Shown piece by piece: positions 23,419 to 31,736 of a stretch of 32,197 nt of DNA. A model generated the notes under the pieces. That model ran no database searches and was not told the DNA's origin. It saw only the letters and a program-made list of their open reading frames with translations. Both the position numbers and the translations under genes were made by a program. Positions within the stretch are counted from its first letter, which is position 1; each line of letters begins with the position of its first letter. Origin of the DNA: SIG440 sp045579055 (GTDB lineage: Bacteria; Bacillota; Clostridia; Monoglobales; Monoglobaceae); NCBI GenBank assembly GCA_045579055.1, contig JAZNLK010000024.1:1-32197 (forward strand), in the 5' to 3' direction.

Positions 23419-23431
23419 ATTTTGGTATAAT
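23403..23431 (+). promoter_or_regulatory. Perfect-consensus sigma-A promoter of the DtxR-type gene
   Basis: TTGACA (23403-23408), exactly 17 bases, TATAAT (23426-23431). The start point would be near 23438, about 39 bases before the ATG. So strong a promoter for a regulator suggests repression, perhaps by its own product. Confidence 0.88.
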
Positions 23432-23476
23432 AATTGAAAGAAAACCGATTATTAACTTATAACCGAGGTACGAAAA

Positions 23477-23842
23477 ATGAGAACAAACGAATCCGCAGAG
23501 AACTATCTTGAAGCGATTTTTATGTTAAAAAGAAAAACCGGCTTCGTCCGTAGCATTGACGTTGCTCACGAGCTTGAATTCACAAAAGCAAGTGTTTCTG
23601 TTGCTATGAAAAGTTTCCGTGAAAAAGGATATATAACCATTGACAAAAACGGTGGTATTTCTCTGACAGACGAAGGTCAAAAAATTGCCGAAAAGGTTTT
23701 TGAACGTCATCACTTGATTGCTTCCGCTCTTATGGCATTGGGGGTCAGCGAAGAAACAGCTTATGACGACAGTTGCAAAATAGAACACGTCATCAGCGAT
23801 GAAAGTTTTGAAAAGCTAAAAGAATTTTTGAATAAAAAATAA
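23477..23842 (+). CDS. DtxR/MntR-family metal-dependent regulator
   Basis: A 121-residue regulator: N-terminal winged helix (about 5-62; HELEFTKASVSVAMKSFREKGYI) and a short dimerisation/metal domain (ERHHLIASALMALGV, CKIEHVIS). There is no C-terminal SH3-like domain, as in MntR. By alignment with Bacillus MntR, D8 is N9, E11 is E12, and the E99-E102-H103 group reads C-E-H, as in DtxR/IdeR (C102-E105-H106). The ligand set is therefore mixed, and Mn2+ versus Fe2+ cannot be assigned. CGAGG upstream serves as a ribosome site. No metal transporter gene is adjacent. Autoregulation is suggested by the inverted repeat at its promoter. Confidence 0.9.
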   Translation: MRTNESAENYLEAIFMLKRKTGFVRSIDVAHELEFTKASVSVAMKSFREKGYITIDKNGGISLTDEGQKIAEKVFERHHLIASALMALGVSEETAYDDSCKIEHVISDESFEKLKEFLNKK

Positions 23843-23849
23843 CATCAAA

Positions 23850-23876
23850 GAGGCTGTTGCAAAATGCAACAGCCTC
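23850..23876. terminator. Hairpin between convergent genes
   Basis: A perfect 12-bp stem (23850-23861 with 23865-23876) with a 3-base loop. The following T-runs are poor on both strands. It probably serves the 3' ends of both the regulator and the radical SAM gene. Confidence 0.7.
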
Positions 23877-23892
23877 TCAGCGTGTCAATAAA

Positions 23893-25347
23893 TCACACCA
23901 ATTTATACCACTCAGGAGTTCCCACACCATTGGAGTGCCACATGGCAAAGTCTTTTTTCATAACTCTTATAACAGACAGAACCTCATCATTTTTCAGTTC
24001 ACTGCACAAGAATTCATACAGCATCTGATAAAGGGTGATTCTTTTTACCCCCTGCCCTATCAGACCTTTTTCGTTCCAGAACTTTGAAAACTTGTAATAA
24101 AAGTCAAAGGGTGTTTCATAGTACGCAAGAGTTTTTTTCAAGGTTGCATAAAATCTTCCGGAATTGAAATAACGCTCCAGCACATCCTCCACATACTTCA
24201 GTTCAATTATTTCATCAAAGGTCAGCCACTTTGTTGAAAAAACTTCATATGGTGCAAATGCATTACAAAGCATTTCATATTTTCCCGCATTCGTTCTCAA
24301 TGCCGAACCTTTCAGAAGCTTTAAAAAACCCAATTGCAAAACGTGAGGTTTCATATTATACACCTCATTGAAGGATTTCTTAAAAGACTCAAAATTTTCA
24401 AAGGGCAAACCGGCAATCAAATCAAGATGAAGCATCACGTTGGTTTTCTCACCCAAGGCTTTTACATTTTCAGCCAATGCTCCAAGATTCATTGTCCTGC
24501 TTATTTCCGAAATTGTCTGCTCATTGGTGCTTTGAACTCCTATTTCAAACTGAATTTTACCAACCGGAGCTTTTTTCAGTATCTCAATTCCTTTTTCACT
24601 TATCAAATCAGCACCAATCTCAAAGTGGAAACAGGTATCGCCTTCAAGGGTTAGAATGTATTCCCATATTTCCTCTGCTCTCTTTTTGTCCGCATTGAAG
24701 GTTCTGTCCACAAACTTCACGGTCATAACCCCTGCATCAATAAACTTTTTCAGTTCAGTCTTCACACGTTCAAGACTGAGAAATCTCACACCCCTTTCAA
24801 TTGACGAAAGGCAATATGCACAGCTGAACGGACACCCACGGCTTGTTTCGTAATATACCAGTTTTTCGCCTTCAACAACCAATTTCAGGTCATCATCTGT
24901 ATACGGAAACGGTAATTCTTCCATACTCAGATGTCTTTCAGCGTGTACTACACAACGTTTTTCGGGAAGATTTTTCAGAAAGCCACAGATTATGCCTTCG
25001 CCTTCACCGCAAAGCACATAGTCGATGAACCCATTCTGTTCCAAAGTGTTTTCCGCATCATAAGATACCTCCGGGCCACCAAGAAAAATCTTACAATGAG
25101 GCTTTAGCTGTTTCAGATTTCGACATAGTTCCAGAACCCTTCCAATGTTCCATATATAGCAGGAAAAGCCATATATATCGGCATCCGACATATACAGCTT
25201 CTCAAGTATTCCGTTTTGAGGCTCGTTTATTGTAAATTCGCAAAAACCACAATCCAGCTCTGCATTGCGGCAAACCTGTGTCAGGTATCTGACAGCAATA
25301 TTTGTATGAACATATTTGGCATTCACCGCAACAAACAAAGTTTTCAT
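23893..25347 (-). CDS. B12-binding-type radical SAM protein
   Basis: A 484-residue radical SAM enzyme. The N-terminal part (about 1-140) is a cobalamin-binding-like Rossmann domain (LFVAVNAKYVHTNIAVRYL, IFLGGPEVSYD, GEGEG) without the DxHxxG base-off histidine motif. The radical SAM core carries C172-x3-C176-x2-C179 (RGCPFSCAYC), followed by a DUF4080-like C-terminal region. It binds a 4Fe-4S cluster and S-adenosylmethionine; substrate unknown. Its ATG directly abuts the TAA of the radical SAM-LuxS gene, with GGGAG just upstream, so the two are co-translated. Cobalamin use is inferred from the domain. Confidence 0.88.
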   Translation of the reverse strand: MKTLFVAVNAKYVHTNIAVRYLTQVCRNAELDCGFCEFTINEPQNGILEKLYMSDADIYGFSCYIWNIGRVLELCRNLKQLKPHCKIFLGGPEVSYDAENTLEQNGFIDYVLCGEGEGIICGFLKNLPEKRCVVHAERHLSMEELPFPYTDDDLKLVVEGEKLVYYETSRGCPFSCAYCLSSIERGVRFLSLERVKTELKKFIDAGVMTVKFVDRTFNADKKRAEEIWEYILTLEGDTCFHFEIGADLISEKGIEILKKAPVGKIQFEIGVQSTNEQTISEISRTMNLGALAENVKALGEKTNVMLHLDLIAGLPFENFESFKKSFNEVYNMKPHVLQLGFLKLLKGSALRTNAGKYEMLCNAFAPYEVFSTKWLTFDEIIELKYVEDVLERYFNSGRFYATLKKTLAYYETPFDFYYKFSKFWNEKGLIGQGVKRITLYQMLYEFLCSELKNDEVLSVIRVMKKDFAMWHSNGVGTPEWYKLV

Positions 25348-26787
25348 TTAAGCTTCTCCCGTTTCGTAATTCAAATCATTCTCAGTTTCATCTTTTATTT
25401 TTTCAAGATATGATATGGCCTCAGCTTTGGCAAGATTCACATCAAGGTTGCGATAGTTTCCGCATTCAATCTCGCTTGAACCGGGCATTTCCCCGTTATA
25501 TACCGCAATCTCCCCAAGAACACGCTTAACTTCATTAATAACCGCCTTATGCTTCGCATTTCTCACAAGCAAATAAAAGCCCGTTTGACAGCCCATTGGT
25601 CCCACATAGATTACATCATCCTTCAATGTACCATTCCGCATAAATGTGGCAAAAAGATGCTCAAAAGAGTGCATCAAAGCATTGGACATCACATCTCCTG
25701 TGTTAGGCTTTCTCATACGCACATCGTACGTTGTGATATCCCCATCAATCCTTGAAATATAAATCCACTCACGGATAAATCTGTGATCCACCGTAAAGCT
25801 TGCAATTTTCTGCATAATATCTTCCTCTTTTACCTTCAATGTTATATTATACTTCCTACGGAAATATTCCAAATTCATTTTTTTATGCCCGACCGCTTTG
25901 GAAACATCGCCTTTTTTACATATAAATTGAAAATCGCAGTTTTTTGCATCATTCAGCAAAATTTCGCATTCAATTTCGTCACGGTAAATCAGGCTTTCAA
26001 CAATTTCACCAAATGCAGGATGGTACGGTCCTGCAACAAGGTTTCCTTCGCCCTCTAAATCTTCCGACGCATGAAGTCCCACACGGATTACTTCAATTTT
26101 CTTTTCCCTGAAAGCACAAACCGCCTGCTTTGCAAGTTTTGCGGCAGTTTCTGTTGAGTATGGTTCATACTTTCCCTCTTGATATAGGTCTTCAAGGGCA
26201 GTATCCTTCAATGTAATCACAGGATAAATGCGAACGCAGGAAGGTTCAAGTGCAATAATGTCGCTAACAGTCTTCATATCCTTCTCAGGAGTTGACCCAT
26301 ACATCCCCAACATCATCTGATGTCCCAGAGAAATTCCATATTCTTTGATGAGTTTTGATGCATTTACCACATCACAGAATGTATGCCCCCGACTATTCAG
26401 ACGCAAAACATCATCATCACTGCTTTGAACACCCAATTCAACGGTAGTCACACCGTATTTTTTCAAAAGTTCCAGAATTTCTTTACTGATATAGTCAGGA
26501 CGGGTGGACAGACGTATGCCGTCAAGCCTCGCGCCGAACTCACTTGCCACCCTAAGAAAAGATTCTTGAGTTTCAATTTCAAGTCCCGTAAAGCTACCCC
26601 CGAAAAATGCCACTTCAACCGTCGATTCCTCTGTTGAAACCGTTTCAAGGTACTCTGCAATCCTTGTACGTACATATTCAGGGGTTATGTCGGTATCCAC
26701 ACCGGTTATCTTTCTTTGATTACAAAAGGTACAATCATGCGGACAACCTCTGTGCGGTATAAATATTGGTAAATTATATTTCCTCAT
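25348..26787 (-). CDS. Radical SAM (Elp3-like) protein fused to LuxS
   Basis: A single 479-residue reading frame. Residues 1-324 are an Elp3-type radical SAM protein (C15-x3-C19-x2-C22 in RGCPHDCTFC, GGSFTG, STRPDYI, ELGVQSSDD) with its usual C-terminal domain but no acetyltransferase domain. Residues 325-479 are a full LuxS, S-ribosylhomocysteine lyase: VDH near its start, TTYDVR, metal ligands H373 and H377 in HSFEHL, catalytic C400 in PMGCQTG and third metal ligand C442 in ECGNY. LuxS converts S-ribosylhomocysteine to homocysteine and the AI-2 precursor. An internal SD-like site before M325 could also yield free LuxS. Its start overlaps the rnc stop (ATGA). Both halves are confidently recognised; a functional link is inferred. 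Confidence 0.9.
   Translation of the reverse strand: MRKYNLPIFIPHRGCPHDCTFCNQRKITGVDTDITPEYVRTRIAEYLETVSTEESTVEVAFFGGSFTGLEIETQESFLRVASEFGARLDGIRLSTRPDYISKEILELLKKYGVTTVELGVQSSDDDVLRLNSRGHTFCDVVNASKLIKEYGISLGHQMMLGMYGSTPEKDMKTVSDIIALEPSCVRIYPVITLKDTALEDLYQEGKYEPYSTETAAKLAKQAVCAFREKKIEVIRVGLHASEDLEGEGNLVAGPYHPAFGEIVESLIYRDEIECEILLNDAKNCDFQFICKKGDVSKAVGHKKMNLEYFRRKYNITLKVKEEDIMQKIASFTVDHRFIREWIYISRIDGDITTYDVRMRKPNTGDVMSNALMHSFEHLFATFMRNGTLKDDVIYVGPMGCQTGFYLLVRNAKHKAVINEVKRVLGEIAVYNGEMPGSSEIECGNYRNLDVNLAKAEAISYLEKIKDETENDLNYETGEA
25813..25832 (-). promoter_or_regulatory. Internal ribosome binding site and ATG of the LuxS domain
   Basis: Inside the fusion gene, minus-strand AGAGGAAG precedes an ATG (25815-25813) with GAGG 8 bases away. 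The codons after it read MQKIASFTVDH, a normal LuxS N-terminus. Translation from here would give a stand-alone 155-residue LuxS. Confidence 0.6.
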
Positions 26788-27446
26788 TTATTTTCCATTC
26801 TTTCAAAAGCATCCTTTGCTGCATTTTGCTCAGCTACTTTACGGTTTTTGCCCACTCCAAAACCAATCACCTTGTTCTGATATACCGCTTCAACCGAAAA
26901 GCTCGGATTGTGGTCAGGTCCCGACTTTTTCTTCAGCTGGTATCTCACAACATCGGTATTCTTGTCCCTCTTCTGGAAATAAATCTGAAGCTCAGACTTA
27001 TAGTTTATATCCCTTGTAACTCGGACATTTTTTATACGATCATCAAACACGTTTAGCACCCATTCCGCCGCCGTATTAAAATCGCTGTCCAAATATATAG
27101 CCCCAAGGACAGCTTCAAATGTATCCGCCAGAATGGACGCCTTGTGAACCCCATCACTCTTCGCTTCTGAACGACCGAACTTTATGGCACTCCCCAATTC
27201 CAGATGGGTAGCCAATTCAGCCAAAGACTTTTCACACACTAAAGCTGCTCTGATTTTTGTAAGCTCACCTTCATCGCAATTGGGGTAAAGCTTGTAAATT
27301 TCTCCGGCAATGACACAAGACAGCACACTGTCTCCCAAAAATTCAAGTCGTTGATTGCTGTCTTTTTTTATGTCATTGGCAAGAGAAATATGGGTCAATG
27401 CCAGTTCAAGCAAGCTTATATCCGCAAACTCATATCTTATGTTCAT
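26784..27446 (-). CDS. rnc: Ribonuclease III
   Basis: A 220-residue double-strand-specific endoribonuclease for rRNA and mRNA processing. The catalytic domain has RLEFLGDSVL (residues 33-42) and the second acidic site in ADTFEAVLGAIYLD; a C-terminal dsRNA-binding domain (about 148-220) ends with KVAEQNAAKDAFERM. ATG 27446 lies 9 bases after AGAGG and is preferred over TTG 27452, which is only 3 bases away. It sits downstream of acpP, as usual in Firmicutes, and is translationally coupled to the radical SAM-LuxS gene. Confidence 0.95.
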   Translation of the reverse strand: MNIRYEFADISLLELALTHISLANDIKKDSNQRLEFLGDSVLSCVIAGEIYKLYPNCDEGELTKIRAALVCEKSLAELATHLELGSAIKFGRSEAKSDGVHKASILADTFEAVLGAIYLDSDFNTAAEWVLNVFDDRIKNVRVTRDINYKSELQIYFQKRDKNTDVVRYQLKKKSGPDHNPSFSVEAVYQNKVIGFGVGKNRKVAEQNAAKDAFERMENK

Positions 27447-27500
27447 TTTCAATTACCTCTTCTTTTGTCAAATTCTTCTGAACTGTCAGGTAGATCATTT

Positions 27501-27536
27501 AAAAATAGCGGACCGTCATTTCAAAAGACAGCCCGC
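27501..27536 (-). terminator. Rho-independent terminator after acpP
   Basis: A 10-bp stem with two G-U pairs (27508-27517 with 27527-27536) followed on the minus strand by TATTTTT. It lies 7 bases past the acpP stop and would limit read-through into rnc. Confidence 0.8.
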
Positions 27537-27542
27537 AAAATA

Positions 27543-27776
27543 TTATTTCAAGTTTTCTTTAATGTAGTTAACCGCATCGCCTACAGTTGAAATTTCTTCG
27601 GCTTCCTCATCAGAAATCTCCATATCAAATTCTTCTTCAAACGCCATCATCAACTGAACCAGGTCCAAAGAGTCTGCTTCCAAGTCGTTTATAAAAGAAG
27701 CGTCCATAGTCACAAGGCTTTCATCGATGTCAAGCTGTTCTGCCGTAATTTCTTTTATTTTTTCCAAAATATCCAT
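27543..27776 (-). CDS. acpP: Acyl carrier protein
   Basis: A 77-residue acidic protein, the standard ACP length. The phosphopantetheine serine is S36 in the DSLD motif (DLEADSLDLVQLMMAFEEEF). It carries acyl chains for fatty acid and phospholipid synthesis in the cytoplasm. GGAGG upstream sets the ATG, and it has its own promoter and terminator. The phospholipid gene pgsA lies next to it upstream on the same strand. Confidence 0.97.
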   Translation of the reverse strand: MDILEKIKEITAEQLDIDESLVTMDASFINDLEADSLDLVQLMMAFEEEFDMEISDEEAEEISTVGDAVNYIKENLK

Positions 27777-27810
27777 TCGAAATCCTCCATTTCTTAATTA
27801 TAATGAGAAT

Positions 27811-27839
27811 ATAATACCACAAAGATGGTGTCTCGTCAA
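27811..27839 (-). promoter_or_regulatory. Sigma-A promoter of acpP
   Basis: Minus-strand TTGACG (27834-27839), a 17-base spacer, TATTAT (27811-27816). Confidence 0.75.
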
Positions 27840-27877
27840 TACAATTATGGCTATTTTTTCCGGTATGGTTGTATTTT

Positions 27878-28432
27878 TTATTTAAATGTTATTAATTTGC
27901 GATTTTTAATAATATAATCCAGTCCCGAATATACGGTCAAAACAACAGACAAAGCAACAAGCCAGAATGTCACAGCACCCCAATAGCTTTCTCCGAATCT
28001 CAAAACTGTCGGGTATGCCAGATCAATCATAACCGCAATAATTGCAGCCATCTGAGAAACAGTTTTGGCTTTTCCCCACATACTTGCAGCAATAACAGTT
28101 TTTTCACCCATTGCAAGTTGTCTGACACCTGTCACAATCAATTCTCTGGCAATTATAATCATAACCACCCAAGATGTGATAAACTGTGCGTTCACACCCA
28201 AAAGACACACCAAAGCCGATATGGTCAGAATTTTGTCAGCAAGAGGATCCATAAGCTTTCCGAATGTTGTAACCTGATTGTTTTTTCGTGCCAAATATCC
28301 ATCAAGATGATCAGTGAATGAAGCAATCACGAAAATTATGATTGCAGGAACAAAATGCCCCGCAAGCAGAGTCCACATAAAAGCCGGCACCATCAAAACT
28401 CTCAATAACGTAAGTATATTTGGTAAATTCAT
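27878..28432 (-). CDS. pgsA: CDP-diacylglycerol-glycerol-3-phosphate 3-phosphatidyltransferase
   Basis: A 184-residue integral membrane enzyme that makes phosphatidylglycerol phosphate. The CDP-alcohol phosphatidyltransferase signature D-x2-DG-x2-AR-x8-G-x3-D-x3-D is complete (DHLDGYLARK, FGKLMDPLADK). Several hydrophobic helices follow. ATG 28432 lies 6 bases after GGGAGAG and gives the family-typical MNLPNILTLLR; the ATG at 28447 lies on that ribosome site. It has a promoter just past the rimO stop and so may be expressed both alone and from recA-recX-rimO. Confidence 0.95.
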   Translation of the reverse strand: MNLPNILTLLRVLMVPAFMWTLLAGHFVPAIIIFVIASFTDHLDGYLARKNNQVTTFGKLMDPLADKILTISALVCLLGVNAQFITSWVVMIIIARELIVTGVRQLAMGEKTVIAASMWGKAKTVSQMAAIIAVMIDLAYPTVLRFGESYWGAVTFWLVALSVVLTVYSGLDYIIKNRKLITFK

Positions 28433-28588
28433 TGAAATCTCTCCCATCCGCCGTCTGATAACGGCTCATTTTTCTTTTCCGCACAATGTATATAAGGTCG
28501 AACTATGAAAATTTCATTCATACAGCTTTGTGGCATACAGCAATCAACAATTACACTGACTATTATTCCACAACATACTTCCTTCCAA

Positions 28589-28617
28589 ATAGTACATCGG
28601 ATTTATCTTTTTGTCAA
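28589..28617 (-). promoter_or_regulatory. Sigma-A promoter of pgsA
   Basis: Minus-strand TTGACA (28612-28617), a 17-base spacer, TACTAT (28589-28594), placed in the gap after rimO. It leaves a leader of about 150 bases. Confidence 0.7.
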
Positions 28618-28633
28618 TACTATTCTGCAATTT

Positions 28634-29965
28634 TTATTGTCGAGGCTTTGCCTTTCCATACAAATCATATTCCATATAATCGTCAATTTCGACTTCAACA
28701 AAATCACCGCTGCAATGACTTGTTTTGGACAGAAAAAAAACCTTTCCGTCAATTTCTTCAGAATCTCCATATGTTCTGCCGTAATACTGTTTTATTATGT
28801 TGTCATATCCCTCAACCAGAACTTCAAGGATTTGTCCGACTTTTTTGCTGTTCAGTTCTTCGGATACGGCTGCCTGGTCAATCATTATAACTTCCTGACG
28901 GTTTCTCTTTTCTTCCTCATCAATTTGTCCGTCAAGTCTCGCTGCCGCCGTTCCATCCTCCTGCGAATACGCAAAAGCTCCCAACCGATCAAACTCCATC
29001 TCGGTAACAAAATCCCGAAGCTCATCAAATTCTTCCTCAGTTTCTGTTGGAAATCCCACAATAAGCGAAGTTCGGATAATAACCCCCGGAATCCGTTCCC
29101 GAAGTTTCTTTATCAGTTCACATATTTCTTTTTTGCTTGTTTTTCGTCCCATCAGCTTCAGGATTCTGTCATTGCAATGCTGAATGGGAATATCCATATA
29201 CTTGCATATTTTTTCCTGTTTCGCAATTGTATCAATCAGCTTGTCGCTGACCATTTCCGGATAGCAGTAGTGAATTCTTATCCATCGTATACCGTCAATT
29301 TTGCACAGTTCATCAAGAAGCTCTGCCAGCTTATATTCTCCGTACAAATCCATACCGTATCGTGTGGTATCCTGAGCAATTACCACCACTTCACGAACAC
29401 CGTTTTCAGCAAGATTCCGTGCTTCCGCAACAATATCCTCCATCGCACGACTTCGGTACTTTCCTCGAATGGACGGAATTACGCAATAAGTACAATGATT
29501 GTCACAGCCTTCAGCAATTTTCAGATATGCCATATAAGGCGGAGTTGTGACAATTCTTGGAAGGTCGCCACAGTTCATATATTCTTCAGAACAAAAAACC
29601 TCATTTTTCCCTTCAATGTGATTTTTCAGTATATCCGCAATTCTGTTATACTCATTTGTTCCCACAACTATATCGACTTCCGGAATTTCTTTAATAACTT
29701 CTTCTTTGTATCGCTGACTCATACATCCCGCAACAACAAGAATTCGGTTCTTATCCGTCTTTTTATATTCAATATGTTCCATTATGCAGTCAATGGACTC
29801 CTGCTTTGCCGAATCAATAAAGGCACAGGTGTTGACTATCATAATTTCAGCATTTTCCTCATTGTCTGTAATTTCAAATCCGTTTTCCTCTAGAATCCCC
29901 AGCATTTCCTCCGCATCAACAAGATTCTTTGAACATCCCAACGAAACAAGTGAAACCTTCTTCAC
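28634..29965 (-). CDS. rimO: Ribosomal protein S12 methylthiotransferase RimO
   Basis: A 443-residue radical SAM methylthiotransferase that modifies the conserved aspartate of ribosomal protein S12. The N-terminal UPF0004 domain ligates the auxiliary cluster through C11 (LGCSKN), C47 (VNTCAF) and C81 (AGCMSQ); the radical SAM cluster uses C154, C158 and C161 (CDNHCTYC). A C-terminal TRAM domain follows. Length and LGCSKN motif favour RimO over MiaB. The GTG start overlaps the recX stop (GTGA), with GAGG 9 bases away. Confidence 0.96.
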   Translation of the reverse strand: MKKVSLVSLGCSKNLVDAEEMLGILEENGFEITDNEENAEIMIVNTCAFIDSAKQESIDCIMEHIEYKKTDKNRILVVAGCMSQRYKEEVIKEIPEVDIVVGTNEYNRIADILKNHIEGKNEVFCSEEYMNCGDLPRIVTTPPYMAYLKIAEGCDNHCTYCVIPSIRGKYRSRAMEDIVAEARNLAENGVREVVVIAQDTTRYGMDLYGEYKLAELLDELCKIDGIRWIRIHYCYPEMVSDKLIDTIAKQEKICKYMDIPIQHCNDRILKLMGRKTSKKEICELIKKLRERIPGVIIRTSLIVGFPTETEEEFDELRDFVTEMEFDRLGAFAYSQEDGTAAARLDGQIDEEEKRNRQEVIMIDQAAVSEELNSKKVGQILEVLVEGYDNIIKQYYGRTYGDSEEIDGKVFFLSKTSHCSGDFVEVEIDDYMEYDLYGKAKPRQ

Positions 29966-30435
29966 TCTTCTTCACCTCTCAAAACCTTTATGCCCAACTT
30001 ATCGAAGCACTTGTTTATATCATATATTCCAAAGCCCCTTCTGACCAGGTGAGCCTTTGCCTTTTCCAAGGCCTTCCAATCCTCAAATACTGTGTCACCA
30101 AAGCGAAGCTTCACATATTCTTCAAGCTGTCCGTCCGCATCATTCTCAAACTCCGAAACAGCTTTTTCAGCAATACTTGCAGCAATACCCTTCATCAACA
30201 ATTCCTGCCTGACTCTGTGCGGTCCCTTCATATTGACGCAAATTGCATCATGTACGTAGAGCTTTGCATACTCCTCGTCATTAAGAATTCCTGCGTTACA
30301 AAATTCAACCACAACACTCTCCGAAACTTCCTTTGAGAAGCCTTTTTGAATCAGTCTGCGACAAACCTCATCGCAAGTATACATTTTCACAGACAACATC
30401 TTTGCTGTCGCTTTTTTTGCTTTTTCAAATTCCAT
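29962..30435 (-). CDS. recX: Regulatory protein RecX
   Basis: A 157-residue three-helix-repeat protein that modulates RecA filaments. Family features: MYTCDEVCRRLIQKGF, NDEEYAKLYVHD, GPHRVRQELLMKGI and the C-terminal HLVRRGFGIYDI. It lies 36 bases after recA, the standard pairing. GGAGG is 10 bases from the ATG, and its first bases lie within a small hairpin (TCCGG arms at 30447-30451 and 30459-30463), which might lower recX translation. Confidence 0.92.
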   Translation of the reverse strand: MEFEKAKKATAKMLSVKMYTCDEVCRRLIQKGFSKEVSESVVVEFCNAGILNDEEYAKLYVHDAICVNMKGPHRVRQELLMKGIAASIAEKAVSEFENDADGQLEEYVKLRFGDTVFEDWKALEKAKAHLVRRGFGIYDINKCFDKLGIKVLRGEEE

Positions 30436-30471
30436 TTAACCAAACCTCCGGTGTCCATCCGGAACCCTTCA

Positions 30472-31542
30472 TTATTTCTTCTTTGATGTTGGTTTTGGAA
30501 CAGGTGAAAATGCCGTTGACACTTCTTTATCCTCTCCTATGTTCTCATCAATAGGCGGAAGACCCGCTTTTTCTCTTATCTTCTGTTCAATTTCAAAGCA
30601 TAATGCCTCATCCTCTTCAAGCAGACGTTTAACAGCTTCACGACCCTGACCGATTTTTTCACCTTCATATGAGAACCAAGACCCCGACTTCTGAATAACA
30701 CCGAAATCAACGCCGACATCGACAATATTTCCAGACTTTGAAATACCCTCTCCATATATGATATCGAACTCTGCCTCTTTGAACGGCGGAGCAACCTTAT
30801 TTTTCACAACCTTAACCTTTGTATGGTTTCCTATTGCACCGTCATCACCCTTCATTGTTTCTGTTCTTCTTACATCAAGTCTAACGGATGAATAATATTT
30901 CAGTGCACGGCCTCCGGCTGTTGTTTCGGGATTTCCGAACATAACGCCAACCTTTTCACGAAGCTGGTTGATAAAGATTGCAGTTGTGTTGGATTTGCTC
31001 ACAACGGAAGTAAGCTTTCTGAGAGCCTGAGACATCAACCTCGCCTGAAGACCCACGTGAGAATCTCCCATAAGACCTTCAATTTCCTGCTTGGGAACCA
31101 GTGCTGCAACAGAATCAATTACAATAACATCAATCGCCCCGGAACGAACCAGCTGTTCCGTTATTTCAAGCGCCTGTTCACCAGTGTCAGGCTGTGAAAC
31201 AATCAGGTCATCAATACGAACGCCGAGCTTTTCAGCATAAACCGGATCCAAAGCGTGCTCCGCATCTATAAATGCAGCTTCACCGCCCAACTTCTGTGCC
31301 TCCGCAACAATATGAAGCGCCACAGTTGTTTTACCCGAAGATTCAGGCCCGTATATTTCAACAATTCGTCCGCGCGGAACACCGCCTATACCCAGAGCAA
31401 TGTCCAACGCCATCGAGCCGGTGGGGATTGCTTCAACCTCAACACTTGTTTTTTCGCCCAGGCGCATAACAGCACCTGCACCATATTGTTTTTCTATTTG
31501 TCCGAAGACACTTTCAAGAGCTTTTCTCTTTTCTTCCTGCAT
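30472..31542 (-). CDS. recA: Recombinase RecA
   Basis: A 356-residue DNA recombinase for homologous recombination and SOS induction. Walker A is GPESSGKTT (65-73); other hallmarks are IDAEHALDPVYAEKLGV, DSVAALVPKQEIEG and FINQLREKVGVMFGNPETTAGGRALK. It is uninterrupted by an intein. The C-terminal tail is short and ends in lysines (KPTSKKK) rather than the strongly acidic tail of enterobacteria. AGGCGG precedes the ATG. It is first in recA-recX-rimO, behind a near-consensus promoter. Confidence 0.98.
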   Translation of the reverse strand: MQEEKRKALESVFGQIEKQYGAGAVMRLGEKTSVEVEAIPTGSMALDIALGIGGVPRGRIVEIYGPESSGKTTVALHIVAEAQKLGGEAAFIDAEHALDPVYAEKLGVRIDDLIVSQPDTGEQALEITEQLVRSGAIDVIVIDSVAALVPKQEIEGLMGDSHVGLQARLMSQALRKLTSVVSKSNTTAIFINQLREKVGVMFGNPETTAGGRALKYYSSVRLDVRRTETMKGDDGAIGNHTKVKVVKNKVAPPFKEAEFDIIYGEGISKSGNIVDVGVDFGVIQKSGSWFSYEGEKIGQGREAVKRLLEEDEALCFEIEQKIREKAGLPPIDENIGEDKEVSTAFSPVPKPTSKKK

Positions 31543-31638
31543 TATAAATACCGCCTTTCAACAAGCCGAGCTATGTGATTTCTTTTACAGAATACGTTAC
31601 CTGAATATCGTCAGCAAACACCATTCTTTTACAACAAT

Positions 31639-31667
31639 ATCATAACATATTTGACGTATAAAGTCAA
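31639..31667 (-). promoter_or_regulatory. Sigma-A promoter of recA
   Basis: Minus-strand TTGACT (31662-31667), a 17-base spacer, TATGAT (31639-31644). Plus-strand TTGAC and GTCAA (31651-31667) form a 5-bp inverted repeat at the minus-35. No clear Firmicute LexA box (GAAC-N4-GTTC) was found in the leader. Confidence 0.75.
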
Positions 31668-31736
31668 GAAAATCTGACACCTTGAAGTTATTGTTTTTCA
31701 TTGTTAAAAGAAAAAAAGATTTTGCTTCAAAAGCTC

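Noticed and set aside
28505..29893. A 462-codon open frame on the plus strand
   Set aside because: It is antisense to rimO, whose motifs are complete. Its composition is rich in F, I, S and N without domains, and it has no ribosome binding site.
31543..31640. A possible SOS (LexA) box in the recA leader
   Set aside because: GAATACGTTAC resembles half of the Firmicute box but has the wrong spacing and bases.
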